A DNA stretch of 64,000 bases from Schizochytrium sp. CCTCC M209059 (GCA_000818945.1 KN805371.1:248001-312000); one strand, 5' to 3'. Positions 36,890 through 48,500 are shown, counted from the first letter of the stretch. Numbers and translations: made by a program. Notes: generated from the sequence alone by a model not told the origin.

Positions 36890-38962
36890 ATGGGCCTCCC
36901 CGTCGAGGAGCTGACCAACCTGGACGGCCTCGAGCTCGGCGCGCAGCTGCACAGGAGCAATGAGAATGTCTGCTTTCACGCCAAGTTCCGCGGCGAACCG
37001 GCCGTGGTCAAGAGGCTCATCTTGAGCCGCGCAGACAGCCTCGACAAGTTCGAGGAAGAGGTCCGCATGCTCTTGCGCCCCGAGTACAGGGAGCACATGG
37101 TCGTGCCGCTGGCCATTGTACGGTGCCCGCCGCACTACTCGATCGTGCTGCCCCTCATGGAGAACGGGAGCTTGAGCACGATCATGGCACGCAATGTCTT
37201 GCCTCTGGAACTCATCGTGTGCTTTGCCGTCGACGCGGCCCGCGCCCTCGCGGCCTTTCACAAGACTGGCTTTGTGCACCGTGACATCAAATCAGCCAAC
37301 ATTCTCGTCGACAGTGCCTGGCGCGCGCGCCTCACCGATTTAGGCTCGGTAGAACGCGCAGGCGAGCTCGACGACAACGGCCAGATTATCCGCCAAATCA
37401 CCGACACGGCACGTCTGGCGCAGCCCTCGGGCGGCTTTCACAAGTCCATCATGGATGGCACAACGCTCGGGTACACCGCGCCCGAAGTCTTGCGCAACAG
37501 CCCGGCCATCCAGGCCTCGGATGTCTACGGTCTTGGTATGACTTTTGCCGAAATGCTCACGGGCACGCCTCCGTATGTGGGCATGGAAAAGGAGGATGCC
37601 GACATGCACACCGTGATGGACGCCTCGTACTCTGAGCATGCCCTTATCATGGCCATCTGCATGGACCATCTTCGCCCCGGTCTAGTGACGGTCTCCGAAA
37701 AGCCTGGCATGCCTGTCGAACTCATCGACCTCATCCGAGAAATGTGGCACCCTAACATTCTCACGCGGCCTACCGCTGCTGCCGTCGTGGAGCGTCTCGA
37801 GGCCATCGCCACGCGTGCCGGCTTTGACCTTTCCTCTGACAACGCCCGTCAAGAGTACGCCCGCCACGTCGAGGAGGTAAAGCAGGACGGCGGTCAGCAA
37901 GGTGTCAATGCCAAGCTCATGGCCGAAGCCATGGGCATGGCTCCGCCCCCCGCTGGCGCGCAGCAGGGCTACCAAGTCCACGACGTCCCGACCGTGCCGC
38001 TGACAAACCCGAACGGCATGGATGTCGACGAAGACGTGGAAATGACGTCTGGCGATGCGTCGGTGTCTGGGGCCGGCAACCAGGTCAAGTCGAATTCCTC
38101 CGTTCTCGTCGGTGCTTTTGCTACCTCGGGACGCCGCGGCGCTGACAAAATGGAGGACCGCCATGCGGTCTCTCACTACTCTTTGGGCGATGGGCGAGGC
38201 GAGCTTAGCGTGATCACCGTCTTTGATGGTCACGGCGGACCCACATGCTCGCACTTCGCCAACACCTACTTGGGCCCTCGCATCGGGGCCCAGCTCGCAG
38301 TGGGCAACTTCCCGGACGAGGCCGCGCGCAAAGCGACCGTTGCGCGGGAGTTCGTTGCCGTCGATGAGGCCTTCCGCAAGGGCCCCATTGCAGACAAGTC
38401 GGGCTGCACGGCGCTGGCTGCCGTGGTTTGGCAGCCTGAAAAGGCCGCACGGCCGAACCACATCCGTATGCTTTTCGCCAATGCGGGTGATTGCCGTGCG
38501 GTCCTTTGCCGTACCGAGAATGGGGTCGATCGCGCAGTCCGTCTCACGCAAGACCATAACGCCGCGAGCGCAAGCGAGCAGGATCGCATCCGCGCTGCGG
38601 GCGGCACGATCCAAATGACTCGTGATGGCAAGCTGCGCGTCAATGGTCACATTCAGGTAACGCGTGCGCTAGGCGACGCGGCCATGAAACCGTACGGTGT
38701 CACAGCGGAGCCCGAAATATTCGAGTACAGCTTCGACGCCACCGGAGGCGACGACTTTATCATTCTCGCCACCGACGGCGTCTGGGATACTCTTTCCGAC
38801 GAAGCAGCTTGCCTTGCTGTGCGCAATACTGCAAAGGAGTGTGGTCTTGCTGCCAAGCGGATCGGCGGTGACGCGCTTAATGCGGGAAGTTCTGATAACA
38901 TCTCGGTGGTGGTGATCTTCCTCAAGAACTTCAACCAACACCAAGACGTAATCTATGTTTAG
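36890..38962 (+). CDS. Protein kinase-PP2C phosphatase fusion protein
   Basis: A 690-residue protein joining a kinase domain (about 25-310) and a PP2C phosphatase (about 405-682). Kinase signs: AVVKRLIL (beta-3 Lys), HRDIKSANIL at 129 with catalytic Asp and Asn, DLG in place of DFG near 148, TAPEVL near 202, and SDVYGLGMTFAEML. The Gly-rich loop is degenerate. PP2C signs in order: ADKMEDRHAV, VFDGHGG near 444, SGCTALAAVV, NAGDCRAVL, LTQDHN, TRALGD, ILATDGVWDTLSD, and GSSDNISVVVIF near 665, so the metal-binding aspartates are present. A flexible, acidic linker (GMDVDEDVEMTSGDAS) connects them. Plants have one comparable kinase-plus-PP2C protein (At2g40860). Opposing activities in one chain imply a self-resetting switch, which is inference. 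Confidence 0.93.
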   Translation: MGLPVEELTNLDGLELGAQLHRSNENVCFHAKFRGEPAVVKRLILSRADSLDKFEEEVRMLLRPEYREHMVVPLAIVRCPPHYSIVLPLMENGSLSTIMARNVLPLELIVCFAVDAARALAAFHKTGFVHRDIKSANILVDSAWRARLTDLGSVERAGELDDNGQIIRQITDTARLAQPSGGFHKSIMDGTTLGYTAPEVLRNSPAIQASDVYGLGMTFAEMLTGTPPYVGMEKEDADMHTVMDASYSEHALIMAICMDHLRPGLVTVSEKPGMPVELIDLIREMWHPNILTRPTAAAVVERLEAIATRAGFDLSSDNARQEYARHVEEVKQDGGQQGVNAKLMAEAMGMAPPPAGAQQGYQVHDVPTVPLTNPNGMDVDEDVEMTSGDASVSGAGNQVKSNSSVLVGAFATSGRRGADKMEDRHAVSHYSLGDGRGELSVITVFDGHGGPTCSHFANTYLGPRIGAQLAVGNFPDEAARKATVAREFVAVDEAFRKGPIADKSGCTALAAVVWQPEKAARPNHIRMLFANAGDCRAVLCRTENGVDRAVRLTQDHNAASASEQDRIRAAGGTIQMTRDGKLRVNGHIQVTRALGDAAMKPYGVTAEPEIFEYSFDATGGDDFIILATDGVWDTLSDEAACLAVRNTAKECGLAAKRIGGDALNAGSSDNISVVVIFLKNFNQHQDVIYV

Positions 38963-39412
38963 GACAACTATGCCTAGCGTAGCAAAAAGATGATTGCACC
39001 GGTAGACCGGTTTACTTTAGGAAATGATAGACTAATTAGCCATGGTCACGATCTGGGTTCGTCTGTATATGTAGAATCGACTTGGCTCTGTCAGTGAGTG
39101 AGTGAGTGAGTGAGTGAGTGTTGTTATTTGCGCAGCCCTTTTGCGAGCGAGGCCGGTAACACACGCGCAGCGAACTCGAGCATGCACCATCCCCAGATAC
39201 ACTAAAATACTAAGATATCGATATCTCGATTCAAGACTGCATGCAAGGAGACGGTGTGGAGCGGAGGGAAAAGGAACGAATACTTTGAAAATTGGTAACT
39301 TTCGAAAAGAAAATGCAAGACAAAATGAGAACGAGAAAAAGAAAACACAAGAATGTTGAATTTCACAATGTGGGTGGTCGGTCGATGGATTCAAAAGAAA
39401 GAAGAGTCCCGT
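38963..39412. other. Convergent intergenic region
   Basis: The 3' flanks of the kinase-PP2C and PKA genes, with a (GTGA)n repeat at 39094-39120. No gene is seen. Confidence 0.6.
39094..39120. repeat. (GTGA)n microsatellite
   Basis: Six GTGA units between convergent 3' ends. Confidence 0.88.
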
Positions 39413-40657
39413 TTACACCTTCGATTCCTCGACATCTGCTGCTGTGGTAGCCATGAGCGCCTTTGCCACACTGCCTTGCGCGGACTGCCCACCTTGCGTG
39501 CTGCTCGCCATCGAGTCAACGCGCTCAACAATCTGATCAAATTCGTCAAATCTGGCCGCCTCCGATTGTGTGGGCGTTCGCAAAGATCCTGGTGGGCTGT
39601 CAGGGTATTTGTCGAAGTTTGAAGTGTCTGTCTCGTCAGCGACGAGTGGGACGTACGAGGCCTGTACGCGGCCCTCAAATATAGCCTTGAAGTCGGTGGC
39701 ACTAAACCATTTGCTACGTGTAATGTCAAGCACGCCGTTCTTGAGGCATCCGATACGCTTGGTGAGATCCGCTTGCAAAAGCTTTTTGATAAGCGCTGTG
39801 GCGTGTGGGTCCATGTACGTGGGGTAATCCACGACACCATGCAAAATGCGCTGGTATATCCCGATGGAGGACTCTGCGTAAAAGGGAGGGCAACCAACCA
39901 ACATTTCATAAATGAGCACTCCGAGTGCCCACCAGTCAACAGGGCAACCGTGGCCCTTGCTTTGAATGATTTCTGGGGCAAGGTACTCTGGCGTACCGCA
40001 GAGCGTAAAAGTGCGATCCTTGATCTTCTTGGCGAAACCAAAGTCAGCAATTTTGAGGTAGCCGGTACGCGTAATGAGCAGATTTTCCGGCTTGAGATCC
40101 CGGTATGCAATGCCAAGATTGTGCAAATAGCCAAACGCTAAGACGACTTGACTTGCGAAGAAATTAGCCTCCATGTTTTGTACGCTTCCCTCGTTACGCA
40201 AGTAGGTAAAGAGCTCGCCGCCCGGTACATACTCGAGTACCATGAAAATGCGTGATTCATCCTGGAAAAAGGTCGTCATGTTCACAATGAAGGGATGGTC
40301 AAGCTCGTTCAGCAGCAAGACTTCATTTTTCACATGTTCCACCTGTTTGAGTCGGAGAATTTCCGTCTTTTTTAGCGTTTTCATTGCGTAGACGCGGCTG
40401 ACCTTTGACTCGTCTTCCGCATGGCCAGTGTACTCGACAAGGCGCACTCGACCAAAAGTACCTGTGCCGAGCGTTGTTCCATCAACAAAGTCGGATGCCT
40501 TGGCGCCGGTGAGCTTGCTTCCCTTGTGCTGCGAGAATCCATCAACGCCAAGCGATGAAGCGGCTTGGCTGCCCTGGGTGATGCTAAAGCCATCAACACC
40601 TGTGCCTCCTGCGCCGCTGCTTCGCGAGGAGCCAAGAACCTTGCGAATCGACTGCAT
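39413..40657 (-). CDS. AGC-family kinase, cAMP-dependent protein kinase catalytic subunit type
   Basis: A 414-residue protein from the ATG at 40657 (MQSIRKVLGS). The kinase core has GTGTFGRV at 64-71, AMK (catalytic Lys) at 91-93, YRDLKPENLLI at 185-195, DFGFAKKI at 205-212 and the activation loop TLCGTPEYLAPE at 218-229, with the phosphorylatable Thr, then DWWALGVLIYEML. This is the PKA rather than the PKC or PKB pattern. The tail has SPPGSLRTPTQSEAARFDEF, resembling an AGC C-tail. A 9-residue motif VDGFS is repeated in the N-terminal extension (21-25, 38-42). PKA catalytic subunits act downstream of cAMP and are held by regulatory subunits, none of which is in the window. It is convergent with the kinase-PP2C gene. 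Confidence 0.9.
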   Translation of the reverse strand: MQSIRKVLGSSRSSGAGGTGVDGFSITQGSQAASSLGVDGFSQHKGSKLTGAKASDFVDGTTLGTGTFGRVRLVEYTGHAEDESKVSRVYAMKTLKKTEILRLKQVEHVKNEVLLLNELDHPFIVNMTTFFQDESRIFMVLEYVPGGELFTYLRNEGSVQNMEANFFASQVVLAFGYLHNLGIAYRDLKPENLLITRTGYLKIADFGFAKKIKDRTFTLCGTPEYLAPEIIQSKGHGCPVDWWALGVLIYEMLVGCPPFYAESSIGIYQRILHGVVDYPTYMDPHATALIKKLLQADLTKRIGCLKNGVLDITRSKWFSATDFKAIFEGRVQASYVPLVADETDTSNFDKYPDSPPGSLRTPTQSEAARFDEFDQIVERVDSMASSTQGGQSAQGSVAKALMATTAADVEESKV

Positions 40658-42299
40658 GCTCAAGGCGTGAATGTGTCGACAACCTTACGCGCCGAGAGGC
40701 GGCGGCGCGGCGCGTCGCGATCGATAGGTCGTGTATGCCCCCTTGGTGCGCGCAGACGTAGCAGCCTCAAAGCCGCTCACGCAGCCGCGTGAAGCGAGTC
40801 AGGACCCCTCGGTGTCCGGGTCCAAGCGCTGTAAGACTGCTTTGCCCGCGCTTTGCCCCTTGGCAGCCAACTCTCAACATGCGCATTGATTGCCCAAGGA
40901 TCTCAATCTCAATTGAGGTGTGTGCTTGCGGCGCGGTGCCGCGCTAAGAAATTCTAGTTCCCGTACAGAGTACTCACCTTTTCTTGTACAGTAACGCAAG
41001 TCCAATTTGTCCACTTTTGGAATCTGAACTCCGCGCTGAGAAGCTACAGCAAAGTCACTTGGGCCGCTTGCTCCAATGGGCACCGTGTATCGAGCTACCT
41101 CGAACGGAATTATTCCATCTTTAGCTTGCTTGGACTTCTCTCTCTCTCCTCCTTTTCGATGCTACGTTGATCGCGCGCACAAGCAATGCCACTGTATGCT
41201 TTTTATCCGCATCCAAGGCTTGGTTTTCTTTTCTTTTTTCATTCTTACTTTCTTGCAGCCGTTTCTGCTTCACTATCAACACGAATGACTCTGTTGCAAC
41301 AAAAAGACTAGGCCCACGCTTTTTCTTCCCCTCCCCAACTCCTTCCCCTCTGTCTCACGAAATTGCCATGCGCTCGCAAGTGGTGTGGCTCGAACGAGAA
41401 GGCGGCTGTCCCCCCCGCCGCCAGAAGCACTGATGGTAGATGTGGCCCGGACAAGCGATCCGACCTGGACTATCACGCTCCCCTGCTCCCCCATGGACTA
41501 TCATAAGCCTATCATCCACTCACCAACCAGCCGCCTGCCTCTGTAGCAGAAACGTACACTGGCGGCTGGCAGCTGCGAAAACGAAGCCAAAGTTACTCAA
41601 CGGATGGGTGTGCGAAAGCTGGGGGTGCGCGCATGGGGGTGCGCGGTCGGCCCCGATTTCGGGGCCAAACGGAACGTTTGAGCTCTTCATCTCCAGGCGG
41701 AAGCGACTCACAGTCAATCGAAGGGTGACGGGGCAGGTCCGCTTCGCGCTGAGACGGACGACGGCGCGGCGCTCGCTCCGGCCGCAAGCTTCCTCGTCTC
41801 TGCGGAACAAGCCGCGACGGAGTCTTGGGATTTTCACTGGGTCCTCGCGAGGCCGTCGTTTCGTTTCGTCGCGGTTCGTTTCGTTTCGTCTTCAGCTCAT
41901 CCCGCGCGTTATCGTCGTTGCGTACTATCGCCGCAAGCGACTGACCATACAGAGCGCCAAGAAGGAAATTAGCTTTTGCACAATTTGGAAAAGCAGAGAG
42001 CGAGTGATTTCGTTCGATCTTGACGTTGCGAATTTTGCCTGCCGTCTTTGCGGACCGAGAGGGCCACGAATCGGTCCCCGTGGGTTGGGTTTCCATTCTG
42101 ACTTTCCCGGTTCATTCACCACGAAGAATCACGCCTTACTTTTGCTCTGCTTTGCTTCGCTTTGATTTGATTACGGGATCGATCGCATCCGGCCTGTATC
42201 AACGCCAACTTCGGCGGAAGGACGTTCGGATCGAAACGCTGCAATAAGTTACAGGGTATTCCTTGCGTGTCCAGAGTGTGAATCTTTGTGGACTGCAAG
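40658..42299. other. Divergent intergenic region, 1.6 kb
   Basis: Lies between the PKA-type (-) and C2HC zinc-finger (+) genes. A plus frame at 41440-42165 is open for about 240 codons but is Arg/Ser-rich, lacks domains and crosses a TTTCGT repeat (41868-41890). A minus stretch near 40974-41083 ends in a splice-donor-like GTGAGT and could be a noncoding 5' exon. Neither is supported as a gene. Confidence 0.45.
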
Positions 42300-42767
42300 A
42301 TGAGTGGGTATGCGAGCAGATATGCAGATCGAAACGCGACAGCGGCTCGCGACTGGGCGGCAGAGCGACAGGCCAAGATCGAGCGCGCAAAGCGCCTTCG
42401 CGAGGAAAGAAAACGAGGCACCGTCACCGAAGACTGCACATTTGCACCACAACGCTTCAACAATGTCGAACCGACCGTTGGCTCGAGTCGCATGGGCCCA
42501 GCGTCAGAGTACTCTCAGGATTACATTGGCAACTTTCATTACAACCCGGCGCATGAATCGCCGCGAGACGAAACAAGCGTACCTTTGTATGCACTCAATC
42601 GTAAAATGAGCGCAGGAAGTGTGAGCAGCAAAGGTAGCGTCGATAGCTTTGGTCTTAATCATGCACCAGCGCCCCGAATGGGCCGCATGAGCCATGCCGG
42701 CCATGCCATCGTCTCGCAACACCATCCGCATCAAATGCAGGACCAACATGCAAATCAACATCAGCAA

Positions 42768-42820
<53 letters not shown>

Positions 42821-44855
42821 TCAATATCAATCAACATACCAGCATCGTAATTACCAACCCCAGTTACAAACTCACCAGCACCAGCATCAACAGCACTATC
42901 AGCAACAGTACGATCAGTACCAGAATCCTTCCCAGTACGCTCCTTCGATTCAAACGGGAGGGACCGAGTATGAGCGCAAGAGCTCGTCTCCGCGGTTTGA
43001 TGCTCTTGCCAGCGAGGTGCACCGCCACGGACATCAAGGTCCGGCTTCTGAGACAAGGAATGGCAATGACTTGTCGAGCAAGTATGCTTCTCAGAACACG
43101 AATAACGGAACCAACTGGGGCGCGACCAGGAACGAGAATGCCTTTTCCGACCTTTCGTACGAATTTGCGTCAACCTCATCTCCTCACATGGGTAACCAGC
43201 GTCAACGCAGCCGAAATCAGCTCGAACATGACACAGAGGCAAGCTCGCATCATCATTCCCATCATGGTTATGGACCTAGTGAGGCGCATGCGCAGCACTA
43301 CCACAAGACGCAGCAACCCCCGTCCTCGGCCTCATCTGCGTCTTCTTCGAACTCGATTGAGCCGTCGCAAAGCGCAGAGCAATATCTGGGCGGCGCAAGT
43401 CGCTTGGTGCTACTGAAAAATAAGCTAGCAAGTCCAAGTGCAACGCGTCGCCGTCCTTCTTCGCGAACGACAAGCGGTGGACCACTGTCCTCTCGCGCAC
43501 GTATGGCAGCTACAATCCCCGCGACCTCAGGGCCACGAAGCGCGGATGTTTGTACCCGCCAATCAGGGTGCACGTGCTCGCAGTGCGGCGCTCACGCGGA
43601 CCTGCACAACACTGCGGGTGCAACAAGTCATTTTCAGGGGGACAAGTCCGAGTCGCAAAACCACCCTCGAGGAAATTCGAAGAAGAAGACCATCACAAGA
43701 CCTCCCTGGAACGACGATTTTGCTGCCGCAGCGCCTCCGGAACCTGAAGTTGACCTGGATCAGCACGAGACACTTGTAGGAAGAGGAACAGGGGGAGCAA
43801 CTGCAGCAGAAGCTATGGAAACGCGCGAACCGCGAGCCAGACCTGCACGCAGGTCTGCGAGCCGGCGCCGTGCAGAATGGCGAGGTCCGCTTGATGATAC
43901 TCCGGAGAGTCGCGATAGCCCGGAGCCACAAAGTGCGCGAAAGCAGCCCAGTCATGAGCAAATTTCCGTGAACGAGATGCGCCGTGAGCTGCGTGGTGAT
44001 GGCGCCGACTTTATCCAGCAAATGCACAATCAAAAGCCGAAAGCAAGTGCTGCAGCCAGTGCTCCACGCGGTGAAAAGTACCCCATGCAGCGCGCATCTT
44101 CCCGGCAGCATCAACGTGCCGCCTACGAGCAACCTGCGGAAAGACGCATGCCTGCCCAGCAATCGCATCAGCCTGCCATGGGTCAGTCTGCAGCGCAAGC
44201 GCCCTACCGTGGGATGTTTGTCCCAGGAAATGACGACGAGCCCGTTTCCTTGGAGGAAATGCCTGCGGTGGCAAGCGGTAGTGCTCCGACGGGTGAGGAG
44301 ATTCCAGAGTATGCACCTTCAGAGCCGCTTTTCCCATGTTCGAGCTGTGGACGCAAGTTTCGCAAGCCAACGCTTGAAAAGCACAGCAAGGTCTGCCAAA
44401 AAGTCTTCAAGCAAAAACGCCAGGCCTTTGACACCACGCAGGCACGCCTCAAGGGTGTCATGCAGAACCCGGATGATGCTCGCGTCGTCAAGTCGGCGTT
44501 GAGCAAGGGTGCATCCCGCGCGGGTGCCGCGCGCGCCTCGTCGGGTGTGACGAAAAAGAGTGGCGGCAACAAGTGGAAGAAGCAATCGCAGGCGCTGCGC
44601 GAGGCGATGAAGTACAACAAGATTCTTGCCAAGGCGAAAGCCGATGGCAAGGATATTTCCTCTGTTCCGCCTCCGCCCTCAAGTCAGGATGATAGTGACC
44701 TCGTGCCTTGCCCTCACTGTGGGCGTACATTCAACGAGAAAGCGGCGGAGCGGCACATTCCGCGATGCAAGGACACGAAAGCAAAACCGACACGTCTGGT
44801 TCGGGGCGGAGGCAAGAATGCCGCAGCGCGGCCGCGGGGCGGCATGCGAAGGTGA
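42300..44855 (+). CDS. Long low-complexity protein with two C-terminal C2HC zinc fingers (ZC2HC1-like)
   Basis: An 851-residue protein from the first ATG at 42300 (MSGYASRYADRNATAARDW). The N-terminal helix (ARDWAAERQAKIERAKRLRE) is followed by about 600 residues of low-complexity sequence rich in Gln, His, Ser and Asn, including an HHQQQQQ run near 165-180. Two zf-C2HC_2 fingers lie near the C-terminus: PCSSCGRKFRKPTLEKHSKV (with C at the end) near residue 680, and PCPHCGRTFNEKAAERHIPR with C at about 805-825. The spacing CxxC-12-H-3-C matches ZC2HC1 proteins, which are poorly characterised; some are linked to cilia and centrosomes. Q/H-rich disorder suggests a scaffold, which is speculative. 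Confidence 0.85.
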
Positions 44856-45393
44856 ATTGATTGGATCGAAGAGCTTGCGTTTCACACAATGAGATCGTCG
44901 CTCGTAGAGAGCAACACGTGCCCCTCTACATCATACGCATTCGTTTCCCCTTTCCCTTCGCACCAAAGAGATGTTGAACCACCAATATCAGCCTGGATAC
45001 TTTAACACAGACGCTGTTATTAGCGAAGACGGTGACGTCATCGCTGTCTGCGGCATCTTTGTACTCGACGGCTCCGGGTTCGACAAAGAAGAGCAAATCT
45101 CATATAAAACACGCAATTTTTCCACTCTTTCTCTCGCATCAAGCTTCAGTCGTCACATACAGTATCAATACTGGATGGAACCTGGACACGCAAGAACAAC
45201 GGGAGAAAGTCCTTGCGCGGGGTCCCGCACGGTTTCAATGTTAAGTACCACATTTTCCGCATTGCATTGTGAGCCAACAATGTCAGGCGAGAAATTTGAC
45301 TCAGACGCTGGTAGTAGCGAAGACGGTGCTGCCGTTGCCACCTGTCTGCTCGCCCATGAAAAGCACATTTGTTCCACTCCTTCCTCCCTCGGA
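44856..45393. other. Convergent intergenic region holding a duplicated 3' gene end
   Basis: Downstream of the zinc-finger gene (+) and the SLC12 gene (-). Most of it is the outer copy of an imperfect tandem duplication described separately. Confidence 0.7.
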
Positions 45394-45508
45394 TCAAATC
45401 TCAGTCGTCACAATTGGATCAATGTTGGAACCTGGGCACGCCAAAATAACGGGAGGGAGTCCTTGCGTGAGTACCCGCAGGTTTTCAACGTATATTCCCG
45501 CATTGCGC
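44971..45508. repeat. Imperfect tandem duplication of the SLC12 3' end
   Basis: Two units of roughly 240-290 bases: about 44971-45268 and 45264-45508. Matching blocks include AGCGAAGACGGTG (45022 and 45316), CAGTCGTCACA (45147 and 45402), GAACCTGG.CACGC.A.AA.AACGGGAG (near 45180 and 45430) and CCGCATTGC (45257 and 45498). The inner unit includes the last codons of the SLC12 gene (GLPPVILACPGSN). The outer unit encodes GLSPVVLACPGSI on the minus strand and then stops. It is a diverged remnant of a duplicated gene end. Confidence 0.82.
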
Positions 45509-48500
45509 GTATTAATTCGCGAGTGACTGGGGGGGCGCGGAAGTGGTAAGAACACGACGCATGCTTTGTCCCCACTGTGTTCCTGCACCATTGCATTGAG
45601 CTCAGCACAATGCTCGAGCTCCGTGAGGGGATGTGTGCGAGGATTCCGACGCACCCTGCGAAGCGCGCTGTGGCTGGAAGAGACTGGACCGAGATCTTCA
45701 AGCTGGTTACGGGTGCTGTTGTTTGCGGTTGGAAAAGAGTTGCCAACGTCGGCAAAGTCATCATCTTCAGCAAGGGCTGTGTGTTCCTCGAAGAGCGCCG
45801 CGCCAACTGCGGGCAAAACAAGAATCTCGGCCTCAACACGGATCGCCCGAAGGAGCTTTCGAAGGGTTTCGTATGCCTGAAAAGCGCTTCGTTTGGCCTC
45901 ATCGGAACCTCTTGCGTGTGTCACGCTAGGGCATGCTGCAACGACGCGTAACTTGGTATGATCTTCCCAAATATTGCAGCGGTGCAGACCAAAGGCTAAT
46001 TGCATCTGTAGCGCAAGAGTCCCGGATGGATCATTCCAATCGGATTCGTCCGTGGACCACAAATCAATGGTTGTCAACCGATCCAGCTCGTCGTCCTCGA
46101 GGGTCTCTTCACGAATTGGTGTGCCCTGCAAGGATGAAGGAAACGAAAAGCTTGGCGCACTTCGCACACGTGCACCATCGTCGCTCTCATTAACATCATC
46201 AACAGCCTCCTCGTCCAACTCGCTGCTTTCTCCAAGATGGTACGGAACATTGGCGGGATCATCAGGATCAGCACGTTGCGCCTCTTCGTTAGTTTCAATG
46301 TCGATGTCCAAGGCGCTGCCACCCTGCACCACGTCGTTGTTGATTTCGATTTCATCGTCTATATCTTGTGCGCGTGCCCCTGGAAAACGAAGGCCGAGGG
46401 AAGATGCAGGCGGGGACCGAAATGGAAATCTCTTCGATTGACGGTGCCCTGCGGCGTCGCGACGACGTTTACACTCCATGATGAGGTTCTTGTCAAGACG
46501 ATCAAAGTGCTCGGCGACAAGAAGATTCTTTTCGAGCACGAGAATGTCTGCCAGGGTCTCGCAAAAGCTAACTTTGGCCTCCGCGTCTGTCTCTGCCTCT
46601 GCATCCTCTGCAAAGGTGTCGACGAGATGATTGATTTCGTCGAGCATAGCGGAGGCTTTGGTGTCACTGAATGAAATGGATGAGGTATACTGTGACGACA
46701 CTGGTCGTGGCGATGAGGTGGGTGGCACGTCCGAGTTTGTCGACAACGTAGCGCCCTGTGCAGAAGGCGCTATTGTATTGTCAACAATTGCATTATTGCC
46801 TAAATGCTGCGCGGCTGCGGATGCATGAGAAAAGCTCGCGGCTGCGGACGAAGAAGGAGATGGCTCCGAGCTTGAGGTGCTTTGAAAAGCCTGAATGCAA
46901 ACAGTGTTTGGGCGCAAGCCGCCAAGGCCGGCGCTCATGAGCAGACTGCGCATTCCGCTAACGAGAGAGGGCGCGAGGACGACCTCGTGAAAAGCTTTGG
47001 CACCAGTCTGCGAGAAAAAATCTACCCAGAGTTGCTTGAGCCTCTCACACGCAAGAGCGAAGTCTGGCATCTCGGCAAGAACACCTTTTTCAGGCTGTCG
47101 CGCAATGAGAACGTTACCAACGACGTAAAGGCCGCCTTTTTTGAGATTGTTGCAGAAGTTGAGCAAGGCAAACTGTCCTTTGGGGTAGCGCGGTAAGAAG
47201 AGTACAGAGGGCCGCCAGAACTTGGGATGGCTTCGACGCAGGTCCAGACGCAGCAAGTACTTGCGAACTTGGTGGTAGATGAGAGCCTGCGAAACGTCGC
47301 CCCAGGGGGTCACAGGGGCGGTCACATGCACGTAGTAAGCAAGACCAGCGAGCATGCAAAATGCGAGCATGCCTTGCTGCGGGGATGTAATGAAGATAAT
47401 AAAGAGGGCAGAGAGTGCGCCTGCAAGCGCCGTGTGCCATGAAAAGTAAGCGAAACGCGGACGAAAGTTTGGCGCGCTGGTCATGCGCAGCGCAAAGCAC
47501 GCGAGATTGAGGAAAATGTAGACGAGCAGGACGCAGTCCGTGACGAGCGCGGCGATGGCGTCGAGGCGGCCGTACAAGAGACAGATTTGGGCGACGGCCC
47601 AACACAGCCCGAGGGCGACCTGCGGCTCGTCCTCCCGAGCCGACCCTTGCTTGAAGGGCGCGAGGAGTGGCAAGAGGCCATCGCGAGCCAGCGACTGGAG
47701 TAGGCGAGCTGACCCCTGTATATTGCCAAGAGCGGACGATAGCGAGCAAGTGAGGATACCGACGATGATGAAACCGGGGACGACGCATTCGTCTTTGAAG
47801 ATGGTGCGATTCTCCTTGAGCGTTTGTCTGGGAAGCGTTAGCGCAAAGACACAGATGAGCAAAAAGTAGAGGGACACGGTGAAGGCGATCGCTCGCAAGG
47901 TTCCGGGACCGATGGAGGCTGCCGGATCCCGAAGCTTGCCCGAGGATCCCGCGCCTGCAGTGATGCCGGTGAACGCAGGAAAAATAATCACAAAAACGCT
48001 GAGAAATGACTGTCCTGCGTCCACATTTGAGGTCGATGTGGAAGGTTCAGGGACCGGAAGAGGAGACGAAAAGTTGAACCAAAAGTTCTCCATAAATCGC
48101 GACATTGAAGGTTTGGCTTCACCCCCTGGCACAAAGAGTAAGCTGGCGATGCCGAGCACGACACTGGCCATCATGACTCCAGTAATAAAATTGGTGAGTT
48201 TACCCATGGCAGTGCCGACGGTGGACGCAGCAGCCGTGAGCACGAGCAGCGTAAGACTGGCAATGAGTGTGCTGAGGTGCGCGCGGTTTTCAACAAAGGT
48301 AGTGCAGTTTTCAGCGTCCTCGTCGCAGAGGAAAGAATTCACAAAGGTCTCGGCGAAAGCAATGAGACTGAAGGCAGTTGAAACGCTAAGCGAAAGCGAG
48401 AAAATGACGCCAACAGAGACGCCGAGCTCGGGGCCAATGCTTCTAGAGATCATAAAGTACGCGCCTCCGCCCTTCATGGTCCCGTTGGTGGATATGGCTG

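Noticed and set aside
35414..37279. Long minus-strand frames crossing the N run
   Set aside because: The N bases create false openness. The rest is low-complexity Ser/Arg sequence and antisense to the kinase-PP2C gene.
40874..41083. Short minus frame ending in a splice-donor-like GTGAGT
   Set aside because: No ATG and no matching downstream exon could be shown. It may be a noncoding 5' exon.
41440..42165. Plus-strand frame of 241 codons in the PKA to zinc-finger gap
   Set aside because: Arg/Ser-rich, crosses a TTTCGT repeat and lacks any domain or good codon pattern.
44971..45549. Plus-strand frame of 192 codons opposite the SLC12 3' end
   Set aside because: It lies on the duplicated 3' end of the minus-strand gene. 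The two repeat units are not read in the same frame, so it is unlikely to be selected as protein.
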